This document shows, one piece after another, positions 51,964-61,002 of a stretch of 64,000 bases of DNA. The number at the start of each line of letters is the position of its first letter. Position 1 is the first letter of the stretch. Source of the stretch: DRTC01 sp964521025 (GTDB lineage Bacteria > Cloacimonadota > Cloacimonadia > Cloacimonadales > TCS61). The stretch is taken from the NCBI GenBank assembly GCA_964521025.1, contig CAZFPK010000008.1, positions 32,447 through 96,446 on the forward strand, read 5' to 3'. The translations under genes were made by a program, and so were the position numbers. The notes below the pieces were generated by a model, which saw only the letters and a program-made list of their open reading frames with translations, did not search any database and was not told the origin of the DNA.

Positions 51964-52701
51964 ATGAAAAAATATATTTTCGGATTTATCCTTATTACAT
52001 TTCAGATATTATTTGCAGATTTTCCAAACGGCAATGATCTCCTCCGGAAAGTCGATAAAAATCTGTATTCGGAAACTCATATCACAACAGCTCAAATGAT
52101 AATTCACGGCAGAAGAACGAGTAAAACTCTTAAAGTCAAAACCTGGTCGCAAGGTGAGGATAAATCATTTTCCGAATATCTCCATCCTCCCAGAGACGCC
52201 GGCACAAAAATGCTTAAACTCGGTGATAATCTCTGGATCTATGACCCGAATGCTGATCGCCAGATCCGGATTTCCGGTCATATGCTGCGGGAATCGGTGA
52301 TGGGGTCTGATCTATCCTACGAAGATTTTATGGAAGATCAGGAATTGATCAAAGTGTATGATGCGGAAGTTGTTGCACAAGAAATTTTCCTGGAAAGGGA
52401 TTGCTGGATAGTTCTCCTGACAGCAAATGTGAAAGATGTATCCTATCAAAAAAGAAAAGTCTGGATAGATAAAGAGAGATTTCTGCCGTTGAAGGAAGAA
52501 CTTTTCGGAAAGAGCGATAAACTCTTGAAAAAGACGGAAATTCAGGAAGTTTTTCAAATTGGAAAACGCTGGTATCCGAAAAAAATCCTGTTCAAAGATA
52601 TGCTTCTGAAAGGGAAAGGTACGGAAATAATTGTCGATTCGATTGAATTCGAGGAGGAAATTCCGGAAGCGAAGTTTTCGAAAGCGGCTTTGCGGAAGTA
52701 A
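51964..52701 (+). CDS. LolA-like outer-membrane lipoprotein-sorting protein
   Basis: A 245-residue periplasmic protein with a signal peptide (MKKYIFGFILITFQILFADF). The fold and motifs are those of the LolA-like family: DISLYSETHITTAQM-type start (here VDKNLYSETHITTAQMII), WSQGEDKSFSEYLHPPRDAG, KMLKLGDNLWIYDPNADR, and SDLSYEDFMED. It has an AGGAG site. Placed after a LolD-like ATPase and two permeases, it likely accepts the cargo of that transporter. The cluster resembles bacterial hopanoid/lipid or lipoprotein export sets; the cargo is unknown. Confidence 0.88.
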   Translation: MKKYIFGFILITFQILFADFPNGNDLLRKVDKNLYSETHITTAQMIIHGRRTSKTLKVKTWSQGEDKSFSEYLHPPRDAGTKMLKLGDNLWIYDPNADRQIRISGHMLRESVMGSDLSYEDFMEDQELIKVYDAEVVAQEIFLERDCWIVLLTANVKDVSYQKRKVWIDKERFLPLKEELFGKSDKLLKKTEIQEVFQIGKRWYPKKILFKDMLLKGKGTEIIVDSIEFEEEIPEAKFSKAALRK

Positions 52702-53079
52702 AACTTTGCGAAAGTTTATAATAGAGGTATTTTATCGAAACATCGCAATGAACCGGAAAACACTACTGACAAAATCAGATATGGTTTCGTTCAAATTTTG
52801 AAGAATAAAATTAGATTTTCAAGAGTTTCAAAAAAAATTCTGCTTCGTCAATAATTGACGATATCGTAAAAAGTCAAAAATTCACACGAACTGTCATCTT
52901 GAGCGTAGTCGAAAGATCAATATTATCAAGAAGTTATAAGATTCATCGACTTCGATCAGGATGACATAAAATGACTTTTAGGAAACCATCATAATTAGAA
53001 ATTCAAATTTAATCGATCCTGTCCTGCAAAAACTTAAATCGAGCCCCGATCGTAACCGGATATTTAATTCAAGTTTTAC
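52702..53079. other. Gene-free stretch with one family B element
   Basis: This 378-bp gap between two convergent genes has no open frame of note. A TGTCATCTTGAGCGTAGTCG end (52892) and GATCAGGATGACA end (52966) form a 75-bp inverted-repeat element of the TGTCAT family. No terminator with a clear T-run is seen. Confidence 0.6.
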
Positions 53080-55398
53080 TTACCTGATCAATAGCATCTT
53101 TTTTTGAATTTTCTGATCTCCAATTTTTAGTTTGTAAATATAAATACCCGGACCGACTTCCCGATAATTTTCATCTCTCCCATTCCATTCGATTTTTTGA
53201 ATTGATGAGCTATCGATTTGGAGATTTGAGAAAGATCTGACCTTTTGTCCTTTGATATTATAGATCGATATCTCGGTATTTCCGTTAAAAGCCGGACTTC
53301 GCTTCGTGTGTTCTGAGGTTAGATCAAAAGAAATGGTAGTTGAATTTCGGAAAGGATTCGGATAATTAGTTATCCCAAAAGTCTCATCCAAAACAAAATT
53401 CGCATCCTCGATGTTTACGATTCCATCCAGGTTTTCAGCATTAAATGAAGGAGTCATCTCGATAAAATCTCCGATGCCGTTAGGATAACGACCACTGCTG
53501 ATATCTGTTGTTTGCGGTCCGAAAGTTATCTCATCGATTATCTCCAGTTCCGGGTTTGACAGCACAACGGATTCACCGGAAGCGGATAATTTGAAGGAAG
53601 TATGCAGTCCTTCCTGTTCTTCATCGTTATCAGTCCAGATGATAAGGTAATCATGCACAAAAATTGTTGTATCCGGGAATTGCCATTTCGAAAGATTGGT
53701 TAGATCATCCGAGAGGAAATATCCGTTCAGAGAAATATCCTCATTGGAATTATTGTAAAGTTCAACCCAATCGTCGTATTCTCCATCCTGATCGGGAATG
53801 ATCGTATCGTTCGATGCTAAAAACTCGTTGATCACCAAATCTCCATCGTTAGTGCTGTTTATTTCGATTGTGTAAAATTCATATTCTGCTCTGACGGGAG
53901 AAAATTTTAAAGCTTCAGTGTTTTCAGCAAAAATGTAATATTCGAGATTTCCTGTTTCTGCTTCGACTGAAATTCCGTAAATTCCATCATTTGCATCTCC
54001 ATCGTTATGTCCTCCGTCATCGAACATCTGGATTTTCTCAAATTTGGGAGAATAATTCTGACGAAAACCGAGTTTTACCAATTCTGCATTGTTCACTTCC
54101 ACAATAAAATTCACGATTGTTCCGGGTTCGATATTTTCCGGTTGATAAGAAATCTCTAATATTTCCGGTGGAATTCCCTGAAAATCTTCATGATTCAAAA
54201 TATAATCGATCCTTGTGTCCATCAATTGGGTTATCCCGACAATTTGCATCGGACCTCCTCCGACTGAATTGTAGATATTATCCAAAAATTCGGAGTAGGA
54301 AAAAAACATATTTTCATCTGTTTGTACAGCATCATCTATGATCTGCTGTATTTCCAAAGCGCGATCGAGATAAAAATCATTGCTGAAATTTTCTTCGATC
54401 AGGGTTTTCAGATGAGCGATATAGATTTTTTGATAGGTTGAATTGGTCAGGATTCTATAAATGATCGGGTAATTCGGATGGGAAATGTTCAGGAACGGAT
54501 CCAGATGCTGCATCTGGTAATTATTTAACGGAGGTCCTCCGATTATATGTCGAAATCCACCGAAATTCTCATTCAAATCCCACAGGATCGGGCAAAATCT
54601 TCCGAAACTATCCTGAAATAAATAATAATTATGACCGAAATTTATGGGAGCATCGAGATTGACCATCAAAATATCAAAAGCCAGCATCCAGATGTGACTG
54701 TCAACATCGAGAACTTCTTCGACTTCTTCGGTATCATTATTGAAAATATCCAGGAAATTGATCAGATCATTCCAGCCGGTATCCGATTCGAGTTCGTAAT
54801 AATTCATATAATCTGTCGAGTCCGAACCGAAATAGCCCCAGACTTCGATTTCTGCTCCTCCGTGTAATTCGCCTTTGAAACGAGCATTCTCATCATTGAT
54901 AAAATGTGTCCTCATAAAATATTTATCGACATCCTGTACACTTGTATAAAGTCCAATTTCCTGATCATTTATGGAAACATGACAATAATTTGCCAGACTT
55001 GCCGGCAGATAATGACGGGCAATTTCATAACTTAAAGTTTCGCGGACAAAACTCGGATCTTTAAAACCATTTGCCAGTTTAAGCGTTCCGTAGCCTTCGA
55101 TTTCCTGGTCACTGATAATATGATCCAGTTTGATATTCAGCGGATTTTTTACATTATTCGGATGATAAGAACTGTTGCCTTTGTAACGAACTCCGACACT
55201 GTCGAATTGAACACCGTTAATGATCGCAGTTCCGACGAGTCTTTCTTCGTTTCCGGCATCGATGAGTTGATCGAGGATTTCATCCCAGTTTTCTTCGGAA
55301 AAAATCAGTTCGATCGTGTTGATCGTATTTATGTCGTAAAAGTTTTGTGGATTTATCAATATGGGGAAAAAAAATAATAGAATCAATAAACATTTCAT
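53080..55398 (-). CDS. Secreted CotH-kinase and lamin-tail surface protein with C-terminal sorting signal
   Basis: A 772-residue secreted protein; ATG 55398 behind AAAGGTG is preferred over GTG 55407. The signal peptide is MKCLLILLFFFPILINP. Residues about 20-400 are a CotH-type kinase domain (VGVRYKGNSSYHP, NGFKDPSFVRE, FGHNYYLFQD, CPILWDLNENFGGF). A lamin-tail domain follows (LVINEFLASND, EYDDWVELYNNS, YFLSDDL). The end is a type IX-like sorting domain (TNYPNPFRNSTTISFDL, ISIYNIKGQKVRSF, GPGIYIYKLKIG). CotH proteins phosphorylate surface proteins in spores and fungi; here the target is unknown. The sorting signal predicts display at the cell surface. Confidence 0.88.
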   Translation of the reverse strand: MKCLLILLFFFPILINPQNFYDINTINTIELIFSEENWDEILDQLIDAGNEERLVGTAIINGVQFDSVGVRYKGNSSYHPNNVKNPLNIKLDHIISDQEIEGYGTLKLANGFKDPSFVRETLSYEIARHYLPASLANYCHVSINDQEIGLYTSVQDVDKYFMRTHFINDENARFKGELHGGAEIEVWGYFGSDSTDYMNYYELESDTGWNDLINFLDIFNNDTEEVEEVLDVDSHIWMLAFDILMVNLDAPINFGHNYYLFQDSFGRFCPILWDLNENFGGFRHIIGGPPLNNYQMQHLDPFLNISHPNYPIIYRILTNSTYQKIYIAHLKTLIEENFSNDFYLDRALEIQQIIDDAVQTDENMFFSYSEFLDNIYNSVGGGPMQIVGITQLMDTRIDYILNHEDFQGIPPEILEISYQPENIEPGTIVNFIVEVNNAELVKLGFRQNYSPKFEKIQMFDDGGHNDGDANDGIYGISVEAETGNLEYYIFAENTEALKFSPVRAEYEFYTIEINSTNDGDLVINEFLASNDTIIPDQDGEYDDWVELYNNSNEDISLNGYFLSDDLTNLSKWQFPDTTIFVHDYLIIWTDNDEEQEGLHTSFKLSASGESVVLSNPELEIIDEITFGPQTTDISSGRYPNGIGDFIEMTPSFNAENLDGIVNIEDANFVLDETFGITNYPNPFRNSTTISFDLTSEHTKRSPAFNGNTEISIYNIKGQKVRSFSNLQIDSSSIQKIEWNGRDENYREVGPGIYIYKLKIGDQKIQKKMLLIR

Positions 55399-55577
55399 TT
55401 TTATCACCTTTTATTAAATTTACTTTATAAGACAGGAGCATGCGGGAGAATCTGCAGTATTAATTTTTTTTGGATACTAATTTTATAATGAAGTTTGAAC
55501 CGGAAAGTAATCGATGCAGTTTATATTCTAAATTTCCGCTTTTCCCCGATTTCGACTAAACTACAAGGTTTCAGCCA

Positions 55578-55991
55578 TTACAAAGATCGATAACAGTATA
55601 CATGATTGAACTGTTCGATTTCGTCTATTATTAAAACAAACTTATCTTTAGTGTTTTTTCTAAAAAATTGAGAAAACTCCTCTAAAGATTCGATGTTAAA
55701 TTCTATTCCCAGTTGCTCTGCGGCACAGATATTTAACTCATATAAAGTATTTTTTATGCTGAAAGTTATGAATCCTTCAACACTAAAAAAAACAGGCTTG
55801 AATCCAATTTTCTTTAACTCATACGCTAATAACCGGAAGTAAGTACTTTTCCCAGTCTGACGCGGCGCCCAGATAGTAAAATATTTTACATCTTTGATAA
55901 GAGAAATTCCCTTTTCAATATAATTTTTCCTTTTCAAAGTATAATGTTTTTCAGGTTTGTTCGGACCCGATGTATTGAAATATCGCTTCAT
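55578..55991 (-). pseudogene. Truncated AAA ATPase of the AAA-ATPase/nuclease-like family
   Basis: A 137-residue frame: MKRYFNTSGPNKPEKHYTLK, Walker A in IWAPRQTGKSTYF and Walker B in FVLIIDEIEQFN. It then ends abruptly at HVYCYRSL. Full members of this family run to 400-550 residues with a PD-(D/E)XK-like C-terminus. The remaining domain is not found in the 170 bp downstream, so the gene looks truncated. The start is convincing by context. Confidence 0.65.
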
Positions 55992-56192
55992 TATTCGCTC
56001 CCATTCGGGAAAAAATACATTTTTCTAATAAATATCGTCTAATTTTATGTCAACTTTTTATTTTAAAATAAAAATTTTTCAATTTTTTTTATCAGGATAA
56101 CTTGAAAATAAATCACCGGTTGTTTAAAGGTTGACAATAAAATCGAATTTTAAAACTTTCCTTCAAATTTTATAAAAAAACGGAGGATTTTT

Positions 56193-57512
56193 ATGGCGCA
56201 AAAAGTAACGATTTTTGGAGCAGGATTGGTCGTCAAACCAATGGTCGATTATCTTGCAAGGAAAGGTTATGAGATCACAGTAGCAAGCAGGACTTTGAGC
56301 AAAGCGGAAAAACTGGCTGCTCCGCATTCTAATGTCGATGCAAAACAGTTTCTTTCCGACGATGATGCGGCAATGGAAGATTTCATTAAGAAGAGCGACC
56401 TGGTTGTGAGTTTGTTACCTGCAACTTATCATGTCAAAGTGGCAAAAAAGTGTATTCAACTGAAGAAAAATATGGTTACAACTTCTTATATTAGCCCGGA
56501 AATGAGAGCACTCGATCAGGAAGCAAAAGATGCAGGAGTAATTATTCTCAATGAGATTGGAGTCGATCCCGGGATCGATCATATGAGTGCTATGAAGATC
56601 TTCCATAAAGTGGAAAATGAAGGCGGGAAGATCGTTAGTTTTATGAGTTATTGCGGTGGACTTCCGGCTCCGGAAGCGAACACGAATCCGCTTGGCTATA
56701 AATTTTCCTGGGCGCCGAAAGGTGTTCTCAAAGCAGCCGGAAATGGTGCTCGTTTTATGCTCGATGGAGAGGTCAAAGATGTGGAAGGAAAAGACCTTTT
56801 TAAGAATTACTGGTTTGTGGATGTGGAAGGAGCAGGAACCCTCGAAGCATATCCGAATCGCGATTCTATGGGTTATATCGACCTTTATAATCTCAAGCAT
56901 CTGAAGACAATGTATCGTGGCACATTCAGGAATATCAGTCATTGCGATAGCTGGTATATTCTTTCCCGGATGGGATTTTACAAAGAAGACGAGATCTTTG
57001 AAAATCTGACTGGAACTGTGAAGGAATTCATCCTGACCAAAATGTTCAAAAAAGATAAGAACGATTGTTTGAGATGTTTCCTGGCTGAAAAATATAATCT
57101 TCCTTTAGAGAGTGTGATCTTAAAAAAATTCGAATGGCTCGGGTTCTTCGATGATACTCCAATTCCAATTAAAAAAGGCGGAGCTGTCGATGTTCTGACT
57201 GCGATCATGCTCGAAAAAATGTCTTACGAAGAAGGTGAACGCGACCTGCTGGTTCTTCATCATCAATTTATTGCGGAATATCCAGATAAGAAGCAGAAAA
57301 TAACTTCCACGATGATCGATTACGGAATTCCAAAAGGAGATTCCTCGATGGCTCGAACGGTTTCCCTACCTGCTGCGATCGGAGTTCACATGATATTGCA
57401 GGGAGAAATAAATGTCAAAGGTGTTCACATGCCGATTCTTCCCGATATTTATAAACCTGTTCTGAAAGAATTGGAAACATTGGATATTAAAGTTGTGGAA
57501 AGGTTTTATTAG
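56193..57512 (+). CDS. Saccharopine dehydrogenase (glutamate-forming type)
   Basis: A 439-residue enzyme of the LYS9/SDH family. The Rossmann fold starts KVTIFGAGLVVKPMVDYLARKG, followed by ASRTLSKAEKL, SLLPATYHVKVAKKC, and NEIGVDPGIDHMSAM. The C-terminal domain has SYCGGLPAPEANTNPLGYKFSW, characteristic of saccharopine reductase. It would split saccharopine to aminoadipate semialdehyde and glutamate. The lysine-ketoglutarate reductase gene follows at 57746, so the pair gives lysine breakdown (or, in reverse, synthesis). It has a GGAGG site and a TTGACA box at 56131 without a clear -10. Confidence 0.9.
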   Translation: MAQKVTIFGAGLVVKPMVDYLARKGYEITVASRTLSKAEKLAAPHSNVDAKQFLSDDDAAMEDFIKKSDLVVSLLPATYHVKVAKKCIQLKKNMVTTSYISPEMRALDQEAKDAGVIILNEIGVDPGIDHMSAMKIFHKVENEGGKIVSFMSYCGGLPAPEANTNPLGYKFSWAPKGVLKAAGNGARFMLDGEVKDVEGKDLFKNYWFVDVEGAGTLEAYPNRDSMGYIDLYNLKHLKTMYRGTFRNISHCDSWYILSRMGFYKEDEIFENLTGTVKEFILTKMFKKDKNDCLRCFLAEKYNLPLESVILKKFEWLGFFDDTPIPIKKGGAVDVLTAIMLEKMSYEEGERDLLVLHHQFIAEYPDKKQKITSTMIDYGIPKGDSSMARTVSLPAAIGVHMILQGEINVKGVHMPILPDIYKPVLKELETLDIKVVERFY

Positions 57513-57632
57513 AGAGGATTAGCCGCGAAGAACACGAAGATAACTGAAAACCATAAGAATGGTTGATGAACGAAACCTTCGTACTGGTTGTTCTGTAACA
57601 TGGTCATTGGTTTTTAATGAATTGGACTGTTG

Positions 57633-57694
57633 GACTCGACTTGGGGAAGTAATTGTATGAAGAACTCAACTCGCACTTCGGAGCAAGTCGAGTC
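57633..57694. repeat. CGAGTC-type hairpin with long arms
   Basis: GACTCGACTTG (57633-57643) and CAAGTCGAGTC (57684-57694) pair perfectly; an inner AACTCGCACTTCGGAGC segment matches the reverse complement of sequence near 11190-11212. It is followed by A-residues rather than T, so it is not a plus-strand terminator. Confidence 0.6.
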
Positions 57695-57745
57695 TAAAAA
57701 AAATGTTCGTTTTGTTAGTTTTTGTTAGTTGTTAAAAGGCAAAAT

Positions 57746-59050
57746 ATGAAAAAATTAGGCATCAAAAGAGAAACAAAAAACAGGTGGGAAGCGAGAGTTC
57801 CATTAAATCCGGCAGCAGTTAAAAAATTGATCAGTAAAGGCTTTGAAGTGATCGTTCAGCCTTCGACTTTGAGAATTTATCGGGATGAAGAATATAAAAA
57901 AGTCGGAGCAATAATTTCCGAAGACCTAGCGGATTGCGATTTGATTTTAGGTGTAAAAGAAATTCTTATCGAAGAATTGATCCCTGATATTCCGCATCTT
58001 TTCTTTTCGCATGTGATCAAAGGTCAGGATTACAACATGCCGATGCTGAAACATATTCTGGAGCAAAATATCACTCTTTTCGATTATGAAAAGATCGAGG
58101 ATAACAAAGGAAGACGACTTGTCTTTTTTGGAAAATTCGCCGGAAATGCCGGAATGATAGATACTCTTTGGGGACTCGGTCAGAGGTTGAAACTACAAAA
58201 AGGAATCGAAACTCCTTTTCTCAAAGTAAAAAGAGCATTTGAATACGAATCTGTTCAGGATGCTGTTGAGCATTTGAAATTGATCGGGAAGGAGATCGAA
58301 GAAAACGGATTACCGCAAAAAATTTGTCCTTTGAATATTTTCCTGCTTGGTTATGGTCATGTTTCGTATGGTTGCCGGGAGATCCTGAATGCTTTGCCGA
58401 TCATCGAGATCAATCCCGAAGATGTGGTTGAATATCAAAAAAAGCACCGGAATGACAGGATTTACTTATCAACCTTCAAAGAAAAACATCTGGTTAAGAG
58501 AAAAGATGGAAGTGCTTTTGAACTGCAGCATTTCTTTGAAAATCGTGCGGAATACATATCCAAATTTAGCCAATATCTTCCCTATTGTACCGTTTATATA
58601 AACACCATTTACTGGGAACCGGATTGTCCGGTTTATTTGAAAAGAACTGATCTGGAAAAAATTCAAGGTGAGAAACAGAAACTGATAATTATCGGGGACA
58701 TTTCCTGCGATATCAATGGTTCCGTGCAGGCAACCGTAAAAGCAACTTATCCGGATGATCCGATCTTCATTTATGATGCAAAAACCGGTGAAGCAACCGA
58801 TGGACTGCTCGGGGAAGGTTTTGCCGATATGGCTGTCGATAATCTTCCCTGCGAATTTTCCAAAGAATCATCGGATTATTTTTCGCGGACTTTAGAGCCA
58901 TTCATCGAAAAATTATTGATGTGCGAATGTGATAAACCTCTCGCAGAAACAGCTATTCCGGATGAAATAAAAGGGGCTTGTATAACTCATCACGGGAAAT
59001 TGCTGCCCGCATATGAGCATTTAATTGAATTAGTTGAATCTGGGAAATAG
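57746..59050 (+). CDS. Lysine-2-oxoglutarate reductase (saccharopine-forming)
   Basis: A 434-residue enzyme matching the LKR half of animal and plant LKR/SDH. The N-terminal AlaDH/PNT fold reads KLGIKRETKNRWEARVPLNP, and there are GKFAGNAGMIDTLWGLGQRL and ADCDLILGVKE. The Rossmann region FLLGYGHVSYGCREIL and the closing GDISCDINGSVQATVK are also family marks. The start at ATG 57746 fits the family N-terminus better than 57722. With the upstream saccharopine dehydrogenase it forms the split saccharopine pathway, which moves the lysine amino group onto 2-oxoglutarate. Confidence 0.88.
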   Translation: MKKLGIKRETKNRWEARVPLNPAAVKKLISKGFEVIVQPSTLRIYRDEEYKKVGAIISEDLADCDLILGVKEILIEELIPDIPHLFFSHVIKGQDYNMPMLKHILEQNITLFDYEKIEDNKGRRLVFFGKFAGNAGMIDTLWGLGQRLKLQKGIETPFLKVKRAFEYESVQDAVEHLKLIGKEIEENGLPQKICPLNIFLLGYGHVSYGCREILNALPIIEINPEDVVEYQKKHRNDRIYLSTFKEKHLVKRKDGSAFELQHFFENRAEYISKFSQYLPYCTVYINTIYWEPDCPVYLKRTDLEKIQGEKQKLIIIGDISCDINGSVQATVKATYPDDPIFIYDAKTGEATDGLLGEGFADMAVDNLPCEFSKESSDYFSRTLEPFIEKLLMCECDKPLAETAIPDEIKGACITHHGKLLPAYEHLIELVESGK

Positions 59051-59172
59051 TTGAATCAGAAAACCAAAACCTACCGAATGATTTCTACCGGAAGGTTTCT
59101 CCCTCTTATTCTTCGGAATAATTGAAATCGTAGATTCACTCCCCGATAATCAAAGCAAGATAAGGAGAACAA

Positions 59173-60378
59173 ATGATAGTTACAGCCGGAAATAAAGGTA
59201 AGGGAATCCGTTCGGATTTTTTCGTAACTTTGGAAATAACAAAATCCGGGGGAATTGATATCGATTTGAGCAGCAAAGTGCAGACTTTATTTGGAGATTC
59301 CATCCTGAAATTATGTAGAGAAGAACTCGAATTTTTCGGTGTTAAGAATTGTAAGATCAAGATCGAGGATTCCGGAGCGTTGGATTATATTCTCGCTGCT
59401 CGCATCGAAGCAGCAATCAAGCAGGCAATGGAAACTGATAAAGAATTTTTATTTGAAATGCTTCCGCAAAATAAATGCAAAACCAAAAAAGATACCTACC
59501 GTCGTTCCCGGCTTTATCTCCCGGGGAATACACCCAAACTTGCACTAAATGCCGGAATTCATAAACCGGATGGAATTATTCTCGATCTGGAAGATTCGGT
59601 TGCTCCAGCCAAAAAGTTCGAAGCAGCGATTTTGGTCAGAAATGCACTTCGTTCGGTCGATTTTTATGGTGCGGAAAGAATGGTGCGCATCAATCAGATT
59701 CCAAGAGGTTTGGATGATCTGAAATATATTGTTCCGCACAATGTGAATTTGATTTTAGTACCGAAATGTGAAAGTGCAGAGCAGATTCATCAGGTAAATC
59801 AAAAAATTGAAGAGATTTCCAACCAGAAAATTTCAGACACAAAAATCTATCTGATGCCGATCATCGAAAGTGCTTTGGGAGTGATAAAATCGTATGAAAT
59901 AGCATCTGCTGCAGAAAATGTTGTTTCGTTAGCAATCGGATTGGAAGATTATACCGCAGATTTGGGAACGCAACGCACCAAAGAAGCAAAGGAAACTTTC
60001 TTCGCTCGTTGTCAGATCGTAAATGCTGCTCGTGCTGCCGGGATTCAACCGATTGATTCCGTATTTTCCGATGTTTCCGATATGGAAGGTCTCAAACAGA
60101 ATGTGCTGGAATCCAAATCTCTCGGATTCGATGGAATGGGCTGTATTCATCCTCGCCAGATCAAAGTGATGCACGAATATTTTGCTCCGAATGAGAAGGA
60201 GATCGAGAAAGCGAAAAAGATCGTGAATGCTTTCCATATCGCCACGGAAAAAGGACTCGGAGTCGTTTCGCTCGGTTCCAAAATGATCGATCCGCCGGTT
60301 GTGAAAAGAGCGCAAAGAACTATCGAGCAGGCGATCGAAGCGGGGAAATTGGAAGAAAATTGGAGAGAGGATTCTTAA
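59173..60378 (+). CDS. Fused citrate lyase acyl carrier protein and beta subunit (CitD-CitE)
   Basis: A 401-residue fusion. Residues 1-95 match CitD: TAGNKGKGIRSDFFVTLEI with Ser14 in the place of the prosthetic-group Ser, then KVQTLFGDSI, and IKIEDSGALDYILAARIEAA. Residues about 108-400 are CitE, the citryl-ACP lyase: RRSRLYLPGNTPKL, DGIILDLEDSVAP, RINQIPRG, IIESALGV, GLEDYTADLGTQRT and GCIHPRQI. These are separate genes in Klebsiella and E. coli, so the fusion is notable. It has an AAGGAG site. The alpha subunit gene lies 625 bp downstream; citC, citX and citG are not in the window. Confidence 0.9.
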   Translation: MIVTAGNKGKGIRSDFFVTLEITKSGGIDIDLSSKVQTLFGDSILKLCREELEFFGVKNCKIKIEDSGALDYILAARIEAAIKQAMETDKEFLFEMLPQNKCKTKKDTYRRSRLYLPGNTPKLALNAGIHKPDGIILDLEDSVAPAKKFEAAILVRNALRSVDFYGAERMVRINQIPRGLDDLKYIVPHNVNLILVPKCESAEQIHQVNQKIEEISNQKISDTKIYLMPIIESALGVIKSYEIASAAENVVSLAIGLEDYTADLGTQRTKEAKETFFARCQIVNAARAAGIQPIDSVFSDVSDMEGLKQNVLESKSLGFDGMGCIHPRQIKVMHEYFAPNEKEIEKAKKIVNAFHIATEKGLGVVSLGSKMIDPPVVKRAQRTIEQAIEAGKLEENWREDS

Positions 60379-60426
60379 AAACTTGCAGATTTATTGACAG
60401 AAATATTTAAGTATGAAGTCAGTAAC

Positions 60427-60443
60427 ACCATCGTCCCGATGGT
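60427..60443. repeat. Single family F hairpin
   Basis: ACCATCGTCCCGATGGT sits after citDE and matches units in the array at 43477-43609. The TTTTGGAGGT that follows supplies the ribosome site of the next small gene. Confidence 0.6.
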
Positions 60444-60475
60444 AAAAAAGAGGATGATGGTTTTGGAGGTAAAAT

Positions 60476-60646
60476 TTGAAAACTCTAACAATCACCGCAG
60501 AAGATAAACTCATCGATAATATTTTGAATTTTATTAAAAGTCTGAAAAATATCGGAAATAAAATTAAAATTCAAACGAAAGATGATGAATTAAAGATCGA
60601 AGAGGATTTTATTTTGGAAATCTCAAAAATAAATAAAAAAGGATAA
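60476..60646 (+). CDS. Small antitoxin-like protein
   Basis: A 56-residue protein starting at TTG 60476, five bases after GGAGG: MKTLTITAEDKLIDNILNFI, then SLKNIGNKIKIQTKDDE and an acidic/basic end. Short MKTLTI(E/T)A...-type proteins are typical antitoxins. No clear toxin follows; the next frame is a damaged MNT gene. The match is by general style only. Confidence 0.5.
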   Translation: MKTLTITAEDKLIDNILNFIKSLKNIGNKIKIQTKDDELKIEEDFILEISKINKKG

Positions 60647-60701
60647 TTTTATCAATTTCACAGAATTGACTGCCAATGAAAATTTTAAGGAAACTTGAAA
60701 T

Positions 60702-60982
60702 ATGAACCTGATAGATCAAAATCTAACAAAAATCAAAAAATTATGCAATACACGTAATGTCTTGAAACTTTATGTATTTGGTTCAATTGTATCGAAAAAT
60801 TTTTTCTCATTCCTAAATTGTATTTGGGAATGCAATTTTTGGAAAAGTTTTACTTTGAACCCATTTTTAAAAGATGAAATTTATTAGAAATACAATTTCT
60901 TTAACAATTATTTCCCAAATAAAATTTGGGAACAAGCAAGATTAATCCACTCGATTTGATGTTTAACATAGAAAAAAATTAG
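60702..60982 (+). pseudogene. MNT-type nucleotidyltransferase gene split by a palindromic element
   Basis: The frame starts MNLIDQNLTKIKKLCNTRNV and reaches LKLYVFGSIVSKNF, the start of an MNT domain up to its GS motif. Then it runs into a family C element (60805-60936) that encodes nonsense and a stop at 60887. After the element a short frame, NPLDLMFNIEKN, could be the old continuation with the DxD-like region partly lost. This is the third MNT locus in the window. Confidence 0.6.
60805..60936. repeat. Composite family C element, copy 2, inserted in a gene
   Basis: A 132-bp element with the same layout as 51761-51885: hairpin CCTAAAT-TGT-ATTTGGG, TTTGGAAAAGTTTTACTTTG, a variable middle, and hairpin TTCCCAAAT-AAA-ATTTGGGAA followed by CAAG. 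Interruption of an MNT frame shows that this unit moves. Confidence 0.7.
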
Positions 60983-61002
60983 TTTCTCACGGAGAAAAAT
61001 AT

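Noticed and set aside
55408..55577. Rest of the truncated AAA ATPase gene downstream
   Set aside because: No frame in this stretch continues the family pattern on the minus strand after the Walker B motif.
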